5,925 nucleotides of DNA from JBALVO01 sp036961445 (lineage in GTDB: Bacteria > Pseudomonadota > Gammaproteobacteria > Pseudomonadales > Halieaceae). The stretch lies in assembly GCA_036961445.1 (NCBI GenBank), contig JBALVO010000176.1, positions 1-5,925 of the forward strand, read 5' to 3'. The position numbers were made by a program, and so were the translations under genes. Below, in pieces: positions 1 to 5,925 of the stretch. How positions within the stretch are numbered: the first letter of the stretch is position 1; the number at the start of each line of letters is the position of its first letter. A model generated the notes under the pieces. That model saw only the letters and a list, made by a program, of their open reading frames with translations, was not told the origin of the DNA and made no database searches.

Positions 1-541
1 GAAACAGATAGGCCAGCAGGGCACCTGCGACAGCGCCGAACAGATGAGATTCGAAAGAGACCCCGGGATCGCGTGGCAGGATGGTGAACAGCATGCCGCC
101 GTACATGTAAAACGCGACCATCAGCAGGGCGGCGGAGCGCTTGTCACGTCGCAACAGGCCGCCGACAAACAAATAAAAGAACATTCCGTGGGTCAGCCCG
201 CTGGCACCCAGGTGGTAGCTGCTGCGGGCGAACAACCACACGCCCAGTCCGGATAGCAGCCAGATACCGGCGAGCGCCCAAAATCGCGATTTTGGGTAGC
301 CATAGAGCAACATACTGCCTAGCAGCACGGTGGGCAGTGTATTACCTATCAGATGCTGCCAGGAGCCGTGTACGAGTGGTGCGGACACTATTCCCCATAG
401 TCCATGCTGTGTTCGTGGAAAAACACCCCAATGATACAGGTGCGCGTTTAACGCAAGTTCAACCAGCTTTAAGATCCAGATAAGGGCGATGAAACTGGTA
501 GCGATAACGATACTGTTACGCAGAGGGTTAGGTTTGGCCAT
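1..541 (-). CDS. Rhomboid-family intramembrane serine protease (C-terminus cut by window edge)
   Basis: This minus-strand reading frame is open from an ATG at 541 to the left edge, giving 180 complete codons. It encodes a polytopic inner-membrane protein with the rhomboid signature. An HxxxN element (His63, Asn67) matches the oxyanion/His-Asn motif of TM2. GASG (residues 112-115) carries the nucleophile Ser114. SHLFGAVAG (165-173) supplies the catalytic His166 with the usual HxxGxxxG spacing. The Ser-His distance of 52 residues is close to that of GlpG. By family knowledge it should cleave transmembrane substrates within the bilayer; the substrate is unknown. There is no N-terminal cytoplasmic domain, so this is a minimal rhomboid core, and probably only a short C-terminal tail is missing. 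An in-frame TAA at 572-574 makes ATG 541 the only good start; the ribosome site is weak (AAGA, 551-554). It is divergent from the efflux operon. A rhombosortase is less likely given the HxxGxxxG-type TM6. Confidence 0.88.
   Translation of the reverse strand, partial: MAKPNPLRNSIVIATSFIALIWILKLVELALNAHLYHWGVFPRTQHGLWGIVSAPLVHGSWQHLIGNTLPTVLLGSMLLYGYPKSRFWALAGIWLLSGLGVWLFARSSYHLGASGLTHGMFFYLFVGGLLRRDKRSAALLMVAFYMYGGMLFTILPRDPGVSFESHLFGAVAGALLAYLF
277..296. repeat. Perfect 20-bp palindrome inside the rhomboid gene
   Basis: The sequence CCCAAAATCGCGATTTTGGG is its own reverse complement over all 20 positions, and the symmetry stops at the flanking bases (276 and 297). It lies within the rhomboid coding sequence, covering codons for about residues 82-89 (YPKSRFWA), in the loop between predicted TM2 and TM3. 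The palindrome is seen directly; any role as a protein-binding site or cruciform is inference. Confidence 0.9.
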
Positions 542-653
542 GTGTTCTGATCTTGGGGCGGAAGAATTGTTTTAAAGGGAGTGTGTTACAGTTTCTGTTT
601 TCGCTGGTCATGGCTGGTGCCGCAAAGTGGCTGCAGCCAGGCCAGGATTTTGG

Positions 654-693
654 CAATTTTGCGCGGAAAAATAGCGCATCGTAGGCGCAATTG
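654..693. repeat. Imperfect inverted repeat upstream of the efflux operon
   Basis: The left arm CAATTTTGCGC (654-664) and right arm GCGCAATTG (685-693) are inverted copies apart from two extra T residues in the left arm, with 20 bp between them. It lies about 50-90 bp upstream of the RND start and just before the TATAAA box. The position would suit a regulator-binding site, but no regulator gene is in the window and the repeat may be chance. Confidence 0.3.
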
Positions 694-730
694 CTGCTAC
701 GTTTAGCCTATAAATACGACACTCCAAATC

Positions 731-736
731 AGGAAG
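731..736 (+). promoter_or_regulatory. Ribosome binding site supporting the GTG start of the RND permease
   Basis: AGGAAG lies 9 bases before the GTG at 746. Because the gene starts with GTG rather than ATG, this good Shine-Dalgarno match decides the start. The resulting N-terminus begins a few residues before TM1, as expected for RND pumps. Confidence 0.7.
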
Positions 737-745
737 TCCCTGGCA

Positions 746-3700
746 GTGAATTTGACCCAAAGCGCATTAAAAAACCCGGCCGCTGTCGCTGTGGCGGTGG
801 CTGTCATCATCTTTTTTGGCGCATTTAGTTTAGCTCAACTGCCGGTGCAGCTTTTTCCTGATATCGAGAACCCCCGAATTGCCATTCGCACAGCATGGCG
901 CGCAGCCTCGCCCAGAGAGATCGAATCAGAGATCGTAGAGCCCATTGAGGCGGTATTGCGGGGGCTTCCGGGGCTCAAGGAAATGGCCGGTTATGCCAAT
1001 GCCGGAGAGGGCTGGATCAATCTGGAGTTTGGCCTGGATACCGATATGCAGCGTACTCTGGTGGAAGTGATCTCGCGCATGAACCGCCTTGATCCTCTGC
1101 CGCGTGATGCCACTCAGCCGATTATTATGCTGGGGGGAGACAGTGGCGATAAACCAGCCCTGACTTATTTCTTTCTGCAGTTGTTGCCGGGTGCTCCCGG
1201 GGATGTGCACGATTACGTTCAATTTGTGAATGATGTGGTGCGACCGGCGATAGAAGTCGTGCCTGGAGTGGCAAGCGTGGCTGTCTCCAATAACAGTCGC
1301 GCTGCAGGGCAGGAATTGGAAATTCTGTTCGATCCCGATCGCGCAGCGCATCTGGGAATCCAAATACCGGGCACCGCAGCACGACTGGGGCAGGCCAATG
1401 ATATCAGCGGTGGTTTTGTGGAAGTGGGTCGCCGCCAGTACACACTGCGTTTTGCGGGCCGCTACGAACCTGATGAGTTAAGCGAGTTCGTGCTTGATTG
1501 GCGCGATGGACGTCCGATCAAATTGGGCGACATAGCCGATATCCAGGTAACGCGCGGCGAGCAGGTGCTGACCAATATTCAAAATGGTAACCCGGCCATC
1601 TCAGTGCGCATTGATAAGGAAAATAATGCCAACGCCCTGCAAACCCTGAATACAGTCAAGCGAATCGTGGAGAAACTGAATGCCGGCCAATTGTCTGATC
1701 GTGGCCTGGTGTTGGCACAATCCTTTGACGCCTCAGTGTTTATTAACAGAGCGATTGCGCTGGTTTCTGGCAATATTTTCCTGGGGATATTCCTTGCAGT
1801 TGGTGTGTTGTGGTGGTTTCTGCGTCGCCTGCGCGCCACCCTGATAGTGGCTATTGCAATACCGGTGTCCCTGTTGGCGACCTTCATAGTGCTTAACATT
1901 GCCGGACGTACGCTAAATGTAATTTCCCTGGCGGGCCTGGCGTTCGCTGTTGGGATGGTACTGGATGCCGCTATTGTGGTGTTGGAAAATGTGGTGCGTT
2001 TGCGCGAAAAAGGCATGGACGCTGTGCAAGCCTCTCTGCAGGGGGCGAACCAGGTATGGGGTGCATTACTTGCGTCTACTGCAACGACCGTTGCGATATT
2101 TCTTCCCGTTATCTATATGCAGGAAGTTGAGGGACAACTGTTTAGTGACCTTGCGATAACCATCGCGATAGCGGTTATTGTGTCCATGCTGGTGGCGGTC
2201 ACTATCTTGCCTCTGGCGGCCAAACTCTGGCTGCCCCGGGAGTCTTTGCAAGACAATAATACAGCTCTGTGGGCGCGCATCACGGGGTTTATCATGGGTA
2301 TTACCAGTACGCCCCGCAAACGCTGGACGCTGATTGCTCTATTGCTGTCTCTGCCAATCTTGGCGAGCTATGTCCTGCTGCCAGAATTGGACTATCTGCC
2401 TCCGGTTAAGCGGGATGCAGTTGATGCGTATTTTCGTCTCCCTCCAGGGGTGGGCGAGCACACCGTTGCTAAAGAATATGTCGATGTGTTGAATCAGCGC
2501 ATGGCGCCTTATATGAGTGGTGAAAAAGAACCAGCCCTGAAGAATTACTATATTTTGAACTGGCCGGGTGGCGGTGGTATGGGTGCGCGAGTGAAGGATC
2601 AAAGCCGCGTTAAGGAACTGGAAAAAATTATCAACGAGGAAATTTTCGCCGACCTGCCAGATATGCGCTATTTTGCTTCACAAGGGAATTTATTCGGTGG
2701 TTTCGGTGGCGACAGGTCTATCGCAATACATCTGCAATCGCGTGATCGAGAGGCGCTGGGCCGTGTCGCGGCACTGGCCGAGTCACTCCTGGTCGAGGCG
2801 CTGCCCCAGACTAATATCCAGGTCCAACCTGAGCTGGAACCGGCAGAGCCGGAGTTACAGTTAATACCCAATGATCGCAAAATATCCGAGGCGGGCTGGA
2901 GTCGTCGGGAGGTCGGTATGCTGGTGCGGGCCATGGGCGACGGACTGTATGTTGGCGAGCACTTTGACGGGGAAAAGCGCATAGATATTATATTGCGTGC
3001 CAGGCCATGGGATTCGCCAGAAAAACTGGCATCCATTCCGGTTGCTACCCCTGCGGGGACACTGGTGCCGCTATCAGAGTTGGTAGAGATCAAACGCACT
3101 GTCGGTCCCAGTCAGCTACGCCGTATTGATAGTCGACGGACGATTACCCTGGACCTGCGCCCGCCGGATGATGTTTCCCTGGAGCATGTTCTCAAGGTTC
3201 TAAAGAGTGAAGTGGAGCCACAGCTCAGGCCAGAGATGCCAGCAGATGGCAATATACAGTACGGAGGTAGCGCCAACGCACTGACGCGGGCCATGGTCTC
3301 CATGGGCAGTAATTTTGGCCTGGCGCTGATTGTGTTATTTTTGTTGATGGCGGCACTGTTTCGTTCCCCCAAGGACAGTGCTCTGGTGGTTCTCGCCATG
3401 CCACTGGCGACGGTTGGTGGCATCGTTGCCCTGCGTTTACTGAACCTGATCAGCTTCCAACCACTGGACCTGCTGACGATGATCGGTTTTGTCATACTGT
3501 TGGGCCTGGTGGTTAACAATGCGATCCTGTTGGTTCACCAGACACGCAGCGCGGAGCGAGAGGGCATTAGTCGCCACCAGGCGGTTGAGCAGGCGCTGCG
3601 CACTCGTCTGCGGCCCATATTGATGAGTACCCTGACCAGTATTTTTGGCATGCTGCCCCTGCTGCTTTTGCCGGGAGCCGGCAGTGTTATTTATCGTGGT

Positions 3701-3850
3701 CTGGCGGCGGTAATTGTCGGGGGAATGTGTGTCAGTACAATATTCACGCTGGTGCTGTTACCGTGCTTTTTACGCATGGGTGAAGCTACCCGTGGTGTTA
3801 TTGATGGTAGTGGTGATCGTAAGCCGTCACCACTGAAGTCTGTCGCATGA
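746..3850 (+). CDS. RND-superfamily efflux transporter, inner-membrane permease subunit
   Basis: The 1034-residue product has the normal length and layout of an AcrB/MexB-like RND pump. TM1 is at about 11-31, followed by a periplasmic porter domain to about 333. TM2-TM6 lie at about 336-359, 364-386, 391-414, 438-457 and 466-492, and TM7 at about 527-546. A second porter domain runs to about 850, then TM8-TM12 to about 1009. The TM4 motif GMVLDAAIVVLEN keeps Asp407, but the next position, Asp408 in AcrB, is Ala408. In TM10, GLVVNNAILLV has Asn924 where AcrB has Lys940. TM11 keeps the RLRPILM entry motif (Arg956). By family it is a trimeric proton-driven exporter working with an adaptor and a TolC-type channel. 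The substrate cannot be read from the sequence; hydrophobic drugs or lipids are more likely than metals, as the clustered methionines of CusA are not evident. The start is GTG 746. It is translationally coupled to the adaptor by an ATGA overlap. Confidence 0.95.
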   Translation: MNLTQSALKNPAAVAVAVAVIIFFGAFSLAQLPVQLFPDIENPRIAIRTAWRAASPREIESEIVEPIEAVLRGLPGLKEMAGYANAGEGWINLEFGLDTDMQRTLVEVISRMNRLDPLPRDATQPIIMLGGDSGDKPALTYFFLQLLPGAPGDVHDYVQFVNDVVRPAIEVVPGVASVAVSNNSRAAGQELEILFDPDRAAHLGIQIPGTAARLGQANDISGGFVEVGRRQYTLRFAGRYEPDELSEFVLDWRDGRPIKLGDIADIQVTRGEQVLTNIQNGNPAISVRIDKENNANALQTLNTVKRIVEKLNAGQLSDRGLVLAQSFDASVFINRAIALVSGNIFLGIFLAVGVLWWFLRRLRATLIVAIAIPVSLLATFIVLNIAGRTLNVISLAGLAFAVGMVLDAAIVVLENVVRLREKGMDAVQASLQGANQVWGALLASTATTVAIFLPVIYMQEVEGQLFSDLAITIAIAVIVSMLVAVTILPLAAKLWLPRESLQDNNTALWARITGFIMGITSTPRKRWTLIALLLSLPILASYVLLPELDYLPPVKRDAVDAYFRLPPGVGEHTVAKEYVDVLNQRMAPYMSGEKEPALKNYYILNWPGGGGMGARVKDQSRVKELEKIINEEIFADLPDMRYFASQGNLFGGFGGDRSIAIHLQSRDREALGRVAALAESLLVEALPQTNIQVQPELEPAEPELQLIPNDRKISEAGWSRREVGMLVRAMGDGLYVGEHFDGEKRIDIILRARPWDSPEKLASIPVATPAGTLVPLSELVEIKRTVGPSQLRRIDSRRTITLDLRPPDDVSLEHVLKVLKSEVEPQLRPEMPADGNIQYGGSANALTRAMVSMGSNFGLALIVLFLLMAALFRSPKDSALVVLAMPLATVGGIVALRLLNLISFQPLDLLTMIGFVILLGLVVNNAILLVHQTRSAEREGISRHQAVEQALRTRLRPILMSTLTSIFGMLPLLLLPGAGSVIYRGLAAVIVGGMCVSTIFTLVLLPCFLRMGEATRGVIDGSGDRKPSPLKSVA

Positions 3851-4950
3851 GGAAATGCAGAGCTATGTTAAACAATCAGTCAATGTGCATGCTGCGCGTT
3901 GTGGCGATGAGATTGATCGCAGTATTTCTGGCGGCGCAGGTTGGGCTTGCTGCGGCTGCAACGGGCGAAGTTGTGGTGGAGATCTCTGACGTGACTGCCA
4001 GTACCGGCGGTTCAGTCTTGCGTCTGCCGGGCACGGTGATCAGTACGCGCGATGCGGCCATTTCCTCAGAGCTGACAGGTCGCCTCACATGGGTTGCAGA
4101 GGTAGGGCAGCAGATTGCAAAGAGTGAACCCCTGGCCATTATCGATGACCATTTGCTGCAGTTACAGTTGCGTGATGATTGGGCGGGAATCGAGCGCTCC
4201 AAGGCCGACATAGAATATAACCAGCGGCAAATAAAGCGCCTGGAGAAGCTGGCATTGCAGAATAATACTGCCAAGTCCGAATTGGACCAAATGCAATCTC
4301 GCTTGCAAATGCTGGTGCAGGATCAGCGCGTCGCCGAGGTGCGCCGTGAGCGCACGCTCTATGATTTGCAGCGCAGCAGAATCGGTGCACCGTTTGATGG
4401 CATCGTAGTCAGTCGCGCAATGTCCGCCGGTGAAATCACCGAGTCGGGTTCACCCTTGTTGCGCCTGGTGGATACTCGCGCTCTGGAGATTAGCGTCAAT
4501 GCGCCACTGCGGGTCGCATCCTATGTGCAATCTGGATCGCAGGTGCAAGTGGAGAACGAGGGTCTGAAATTATTAGCCAGTGTGCGCGGCGTCATACCCG
4601 TGGGGGATGCCCGCTCGCGCATGATGGAGTTGCGCCTCATACTGGAACCGGGTCATTGGCTTATCGGACAGGCTGTGACAGTGGAATTACCCGACGGAGA
4701 GTCCAGTGTCGGATTGAGCGTCCCGCGGGATTCGCTGGTGCTGCGCGACGGTGAGGTCTACGTGTTTACTGTCTCTGAGGACAATCTGGCGGTTAAAGTG
4801 CCGGTAGTTCCCGGCGCGGGCAGCGGCAGCAGGATTGCCATTGACGGAGATCTTCAGTTGGGTGATGCGGTGGTAGTGCGTGGCGCAGAGCGCCTGCGCG
4901 AGGGACAATTAGTGAAAGTAACCGGGCATCACGTGGCAGAATCGCAATAG
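3847..4950 (+). CDS. RND efflux periplasmic adaptor (membrane fusion protein, HlyD/AcrA type)
   Basis: This 367-residue exported adaptor links the upstream pump to an outer-membrane channel. A signal peptide with hydrophobic core 'LIAVFLAAQVGLAAAA' ends near residue 38 (AxA site). No lipobox cysteine follows, so unlike AcrA it is probably not a lipoprotein. A first lipoyl half lies at about 58-100. An alpha-helical hairpin at about 101-176 has a tip region RLEKLALQNNTAKSELDQ (131-148) that resembles the TolC-contacting RLxxLx6S/T motif. The second lipoyl half (about 178-208, GAPFDGIVVSR) precedes a beta-barrel and a membrane-proximal domain (about 210-360). The ATG at 3847 overlaps the permease stop, indicating coupling. 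An in-frame ATG at 3865 is preceded by GAGGA (3849-3853) and would give a shorter, more typical signal peptide, so the true start is uncertain. The 3' end overlaps the convergent DsbA-like gene by 22 bp. No outer-membrane factor follows. Confidence 0.93.
   Translation: MRKCRAMLNNQSMCMLRVVAMRLIAVFLAAQVGLAAAATGEVVVEISDVTASTGGSVLRLPGTVISTRDAAISSELTGRLTWVAEVGQQIAKSEPLAIIDDHLLQLQLRDDWAGIERSKADIEYNQRQIKRLEKLALQNNTAKSELDQMQSRLQMLVQDQRVAEVRRERTLYDLQRSRIGAPFDGIVVSRAMSAGEITESGSPLLRLVDTRALEISVNAPLRVASYVQSGSQVQVENEGLKLLASVRGVIPVGDARSRMMELRLILEPGHWLIGQAVTVELPDGESSVGLSVPRDSLVLRDGEVYVFTVSEDNLAVKVPVVPGAGSGSRIAIDGDLQLGDAVVVRGAERLREGQLVKVTGHHVAESQ
3849..3853 (+). promoter_or_regulatory. Candidate Shine-Dalgarno for an alternative adaptor start at 3865
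   Basis: GAGGA sits 11 bases before the in-frame ATG at 3865, just after the permease stop codon. The upstream ATG at 3847 has only GAAG (3835-3838, spacing 8) within the permease coding sequence. Both starts keep the signal peptide, so the choice affects only six residues. Confidence 0.4.
4929..4950. other. 22-bp convergent overlap of adaptor and DsbA-like coding sequences
   Basis: The adaptor stop TAG (4948-4950) lies beyond the DsbA-like gene's stop (TGA on the minus strand, 4929-4931). The last codons of both genes therefore share the same DNA on opposite strands. No GC-rich stem followed by a T-run is visible within or close to the overlap, so the two transcripts probably extend into each other. 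Confidence 0.85.
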
Positions 4951-5573
4951 CCCTCAAGGTGCTCGTTTATGCTGTTCAGGCTGCCATGGTGATCCTGGTA
5001 ATCTATGGCAATTGGCGTAAGGGTGTTGCCACAGCTTAAAACCAGCGAGGGGAAGGCGTTGACACCGATTTTCCTGCGCAACGTAAAATTCTGTTCCAGT
5101 TCTGTCTGGATACGCTCACTTTGTAAGTCAATGGCAAACTGCCTGACGTCCAGTTCGAGCTCCGTCGCCAAAGTAACGAGGGTGCTGTTATCGGACGGAT
5201 TCATCGCCCGTAAATAATAGGCGCGCTGGATGGCATATAGCATAGCCTCTTCTGCGTGTTGCTTACTGGCGGCGAGGACGGCCCGGCAGGCGGGGTAGGT
5301 TGACCGGCGCGGCTGGCAGTTTTGCCAAAAATCGAAGTTAAATTCTGCACCCGTTTGTTCGGCAATCTGCTGCCAATAGCCGGCGATAGCTTTTTGTTGG
5401 TCTGCCGGCATCGGTTCATCTGTATCCGGGGCCAGTCCTCCGACTACATTGATCAGTGTGAGAGAGTCCGGTAGCGCGGCGCGCAACTGCTCCCATACCT
5501 GGCGATAGCCCCAGCACCAACTGCACATAGGGTCATAAACGTGATACAGGGCGGTTGTTTGATTTTTAGTCAT
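4929..5573 (-). CDS. DsbA-family thioredoxin-fold oxidoreductase (COG3531-like, CSWC active site)
   Basis: The 214-residue product begins almost at once with a thioredoxin-type strand and active site, YDPMCSWCWGY, with Cys17 and Cys20 forming the CxxC pair. A helical insertion fills about residues 55-160. The cis-proline loop is NAFPSL (Pro175), the expected partner of the CxxC. This arrangement fits the DsbA superfamily branch of predicted disulfide isomerases with a CSWC motif, related to FrnE-type proteins. There is no signal peptide, so it probably acts in the cytoplasm rather than as a periplasmic DsbA. Further cysteines lie at 86, 96, 181 and 210. ATG 5573 is preceded by AGGG with 9-base spacing. 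It is convergent with the adaptor and shares 22 bp of coding sequence with it, leaving no room for an intergenic terminator. The exact reaction and substrate (thiol-disulfide exchange versus glutathione-linked isomerisation) cannot be told from the sequence. Confidence 0.87.
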   Translation of the reverse strand: MTKNQTTALYHVYDPMCSWCWGYRQVWEQLRAALPDSLTLINVVGGLAPDTDEPMPADQQKAIAGYWQQIAEQTGAEFNFDFWQNCQPRRSTYPACRAVLAASKQHAEEAMLYAIQRAYYLRAMNPSDNSTLVTLATELELDVRQFAIDLQSERIQTELEQNFTLRRKIGVNAFPSLVLSCGNTLTPIAIDYQDHHGSLNSINEHLEGYCDSAT

Positions 5574-5730
5574 GGTAATAAGCCCTGCTCAAGTGGTGAG
5601 TAAATTATCGATTAAAATCTGCTCTGGCCTTGGGTCAAAGCGGTAAATAGCGATGCATAAGTAGTGAAATTACCTGTTTATTTGGGTATTGTAAGCCAGT
5701 GTCAAAATGGATTACCAGGCAGATTTAACT
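5574..5730. promoter_or_regulatory. Divergent spacer between DsbA-like gene and membrane-anchor gene
   Basis: This 157-bp spacer is more AT-rich than its surroundings, especially around 5600-5618 and 5641-5690, as expected for a region holding two divergent promoters. No convincing paired -35/-10 hexamers, repeats or RNA gene could be identified by eye. Confidence 0.35.
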
Positions 5731-5925
5731 ATGAGCGCAGATAGGAAGTCGAGCGGTTCGTTGTTTAGCGAGTTACGCCGGCGCAAAGTATTTCGTACTT
5801 GTGCGTTGTACATTCTGGTTTGCTGGGGTGCCCTGCAAGTGGGCGAGATTGTTATTCCCGCGCTGGGCTATGATCAGGACGAGATTTCCCGCTACCTGCT
5901 TTACCTTGCCGTACTGGGTTTTCCC
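5731..5925 (+). CDS. N-terminus of a membrane-anchored protein, probably TolB-like/TPR or cyclase type (cut by window edge)
   Basis: The frame is open from ATG 5731 to the right edge, 65 codons. The visible protein has a short polar start, then SLFSELRRRKVFRTCALYIL, one membrane segment at about residues 19-42 and the beginning of a second (about 55 onward, YLLYLAVLGFP). This matches my recollection of the conserved 'F-x-ELKRRNVFRVAxAYLVxxW' N-terminal anchor that in many gammaproteobacteria precedes a TolB-like and TPR-repeat periplasmic part, or sometimes a signalling domain. The C-terminal domain that would decide function lies outside the window. An in-frame ATG at 5707 is an alternative start adding eight residues, and an in-frame TAA at 5692-5694 closes the frame upstream. 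AGG at 5717-5719 is a weak ribosome site for the 5731 start. It is divergent from the DsbA-like gene. Confidence 0.65.
   Translation, partial: MSADRKSSGSLFSELRRRKVFRTCALYILVCWGALQVGEIVIPALGYDQDEISRYLLYLAVLGFP

Larger units (their letters stand above)
542..745. promoter_or_regulatory. Divergent intergenic region between rhomboid and efflux operon
   Basis: These 204 bp must carry the 5' signals of two divergent units. Visible elements are a GCTGGT direct repeat at 603-608 and 613-618 (10-bp period), a 12-bp palindrome TGGCTGCAGCCA at 628-639, an imperfect inverted repeat at 654-693, and a TATAAA box at 709-714. The TATAAA box could be a -10 element for the efflux operon, but no good -35 hexamer lies 16-18 bp upstream. 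No small ORF or RNA gene was recognised here. Assignment as a regulatory region rests on position; the individual elements are unproven. Confidence 0.5.

Noticed and set aside
44..483. Two short plus-strand open frames (44-256 and 292-483) opposite the rhomboid gene.
   Set aside because: The minus strand carries an intact rhomboid with all catalytic motifs over the same bases; these are shadows without ribosome sites or domains.
628..639. The 12-bp palindrome TGGCTGCAGCCA as a transcription terminator for the rhomboid or pump transcript.
   Set aside because: It lies upstream of both genes and has no following T-run, and 12 bp is short enough to occur by chance.
709..714. TATAAA as a firm -10 promoter box for the efflux operon.
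   Set aside because: No acceptable -35 hexamer lies at 16-18 bp; the nearest TTGCTG (691-696) is only 12 bp away. It is mentioned only as a possibility.
926..1363. A 145-codon minus-strand open frame opposite the pump gene, and similar ones at 1579-2016, 2668-3099 and 3112-3519.
   Set aside because: They lie wholly antisense to a well-supported RND gene, have no recognisable domains, and their composition follows the third-position bias of the opposite strand.
3889..3960. A lipoprotein signal in the adaptor, as in AcrA.
   Set aside because: The only nearby cysteines (residues 4 and 14) precede the hydrophobic core; there is no cysteine after it, and an AxA signal peptidase I site fits instead.
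4951..5000. A rho-independent terminator after the efflux operon.
   Set aside because: No stable GC-rich stem with a downstream T-run is visible, and this stretch is coding sequence of the opposite DsbA-like gene.

Overview
The window looks like ordinary chromosomal sequence from a Gram-negative, gammaproteobacterium-like organism. The evidence is a tripartite-type RND efflux permease with its periplasmic adaptor, a compact rhomboid protease, a cytoplasmic DsbA-family protein with a CSWC active site, and the start of a membrane protein with a 'FSELRRRKVFR' N-terminus that I associate with gammaproteobacterial TolB-like/TPR or cyclase-type proteins. The assignment rests on protein families only. 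No rRNA, tRNA, CRISPR array, insertion sequence or phage gene was seen.

Layout. Positions 1-541 (minus strand) hold a rhomboid-family intramembrane serine protease, cut off by the left edge close to its C-terminus. A 204-bp divergent intergenic region (542-745) follows, with a few weak inverted and direct repeats. Positions 746-3850 (plus) encode a full-length 1034-residue RND inner-membrane pump, and 3847-4950 (plus) its adaptor, joined by an ATGA stop/start overlap. A DsbA-family thioredoxin-fold protein (4929-5573, minus) converges on the adaptor and overlaps its 3' end by 22 bp. After a 157-bp divergent spacer, an incomplete plus-strand gene (5731-5925) encodes the N-terminus of a membrane protein.

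Function. The two central genes form an evident operon: the permease would take substrate from the inner membrane or periplasm using proton motive force, and the adaptor would link it to a TolC-type outer-membrane channel. No channel gene and no regulator are in the window. The permease keeps only one of the two TM4 aspartates used by AcrB and has Asn where AcrB has the TM10 lysine, so its proton-relay residues differ from the classical drug pumps. The flanking rhomboid, DsbA-like and membrane-anchor genes are on other strands or transcripts, with no evident functional link to the pump.

I found no convincing evidence of a wholly new system. The points most worth a second look are the pump's altered relay residues, a perfect 20-bp palindrome inside the rhomboid gene, and the inverted repeat in front of the efflux operon.
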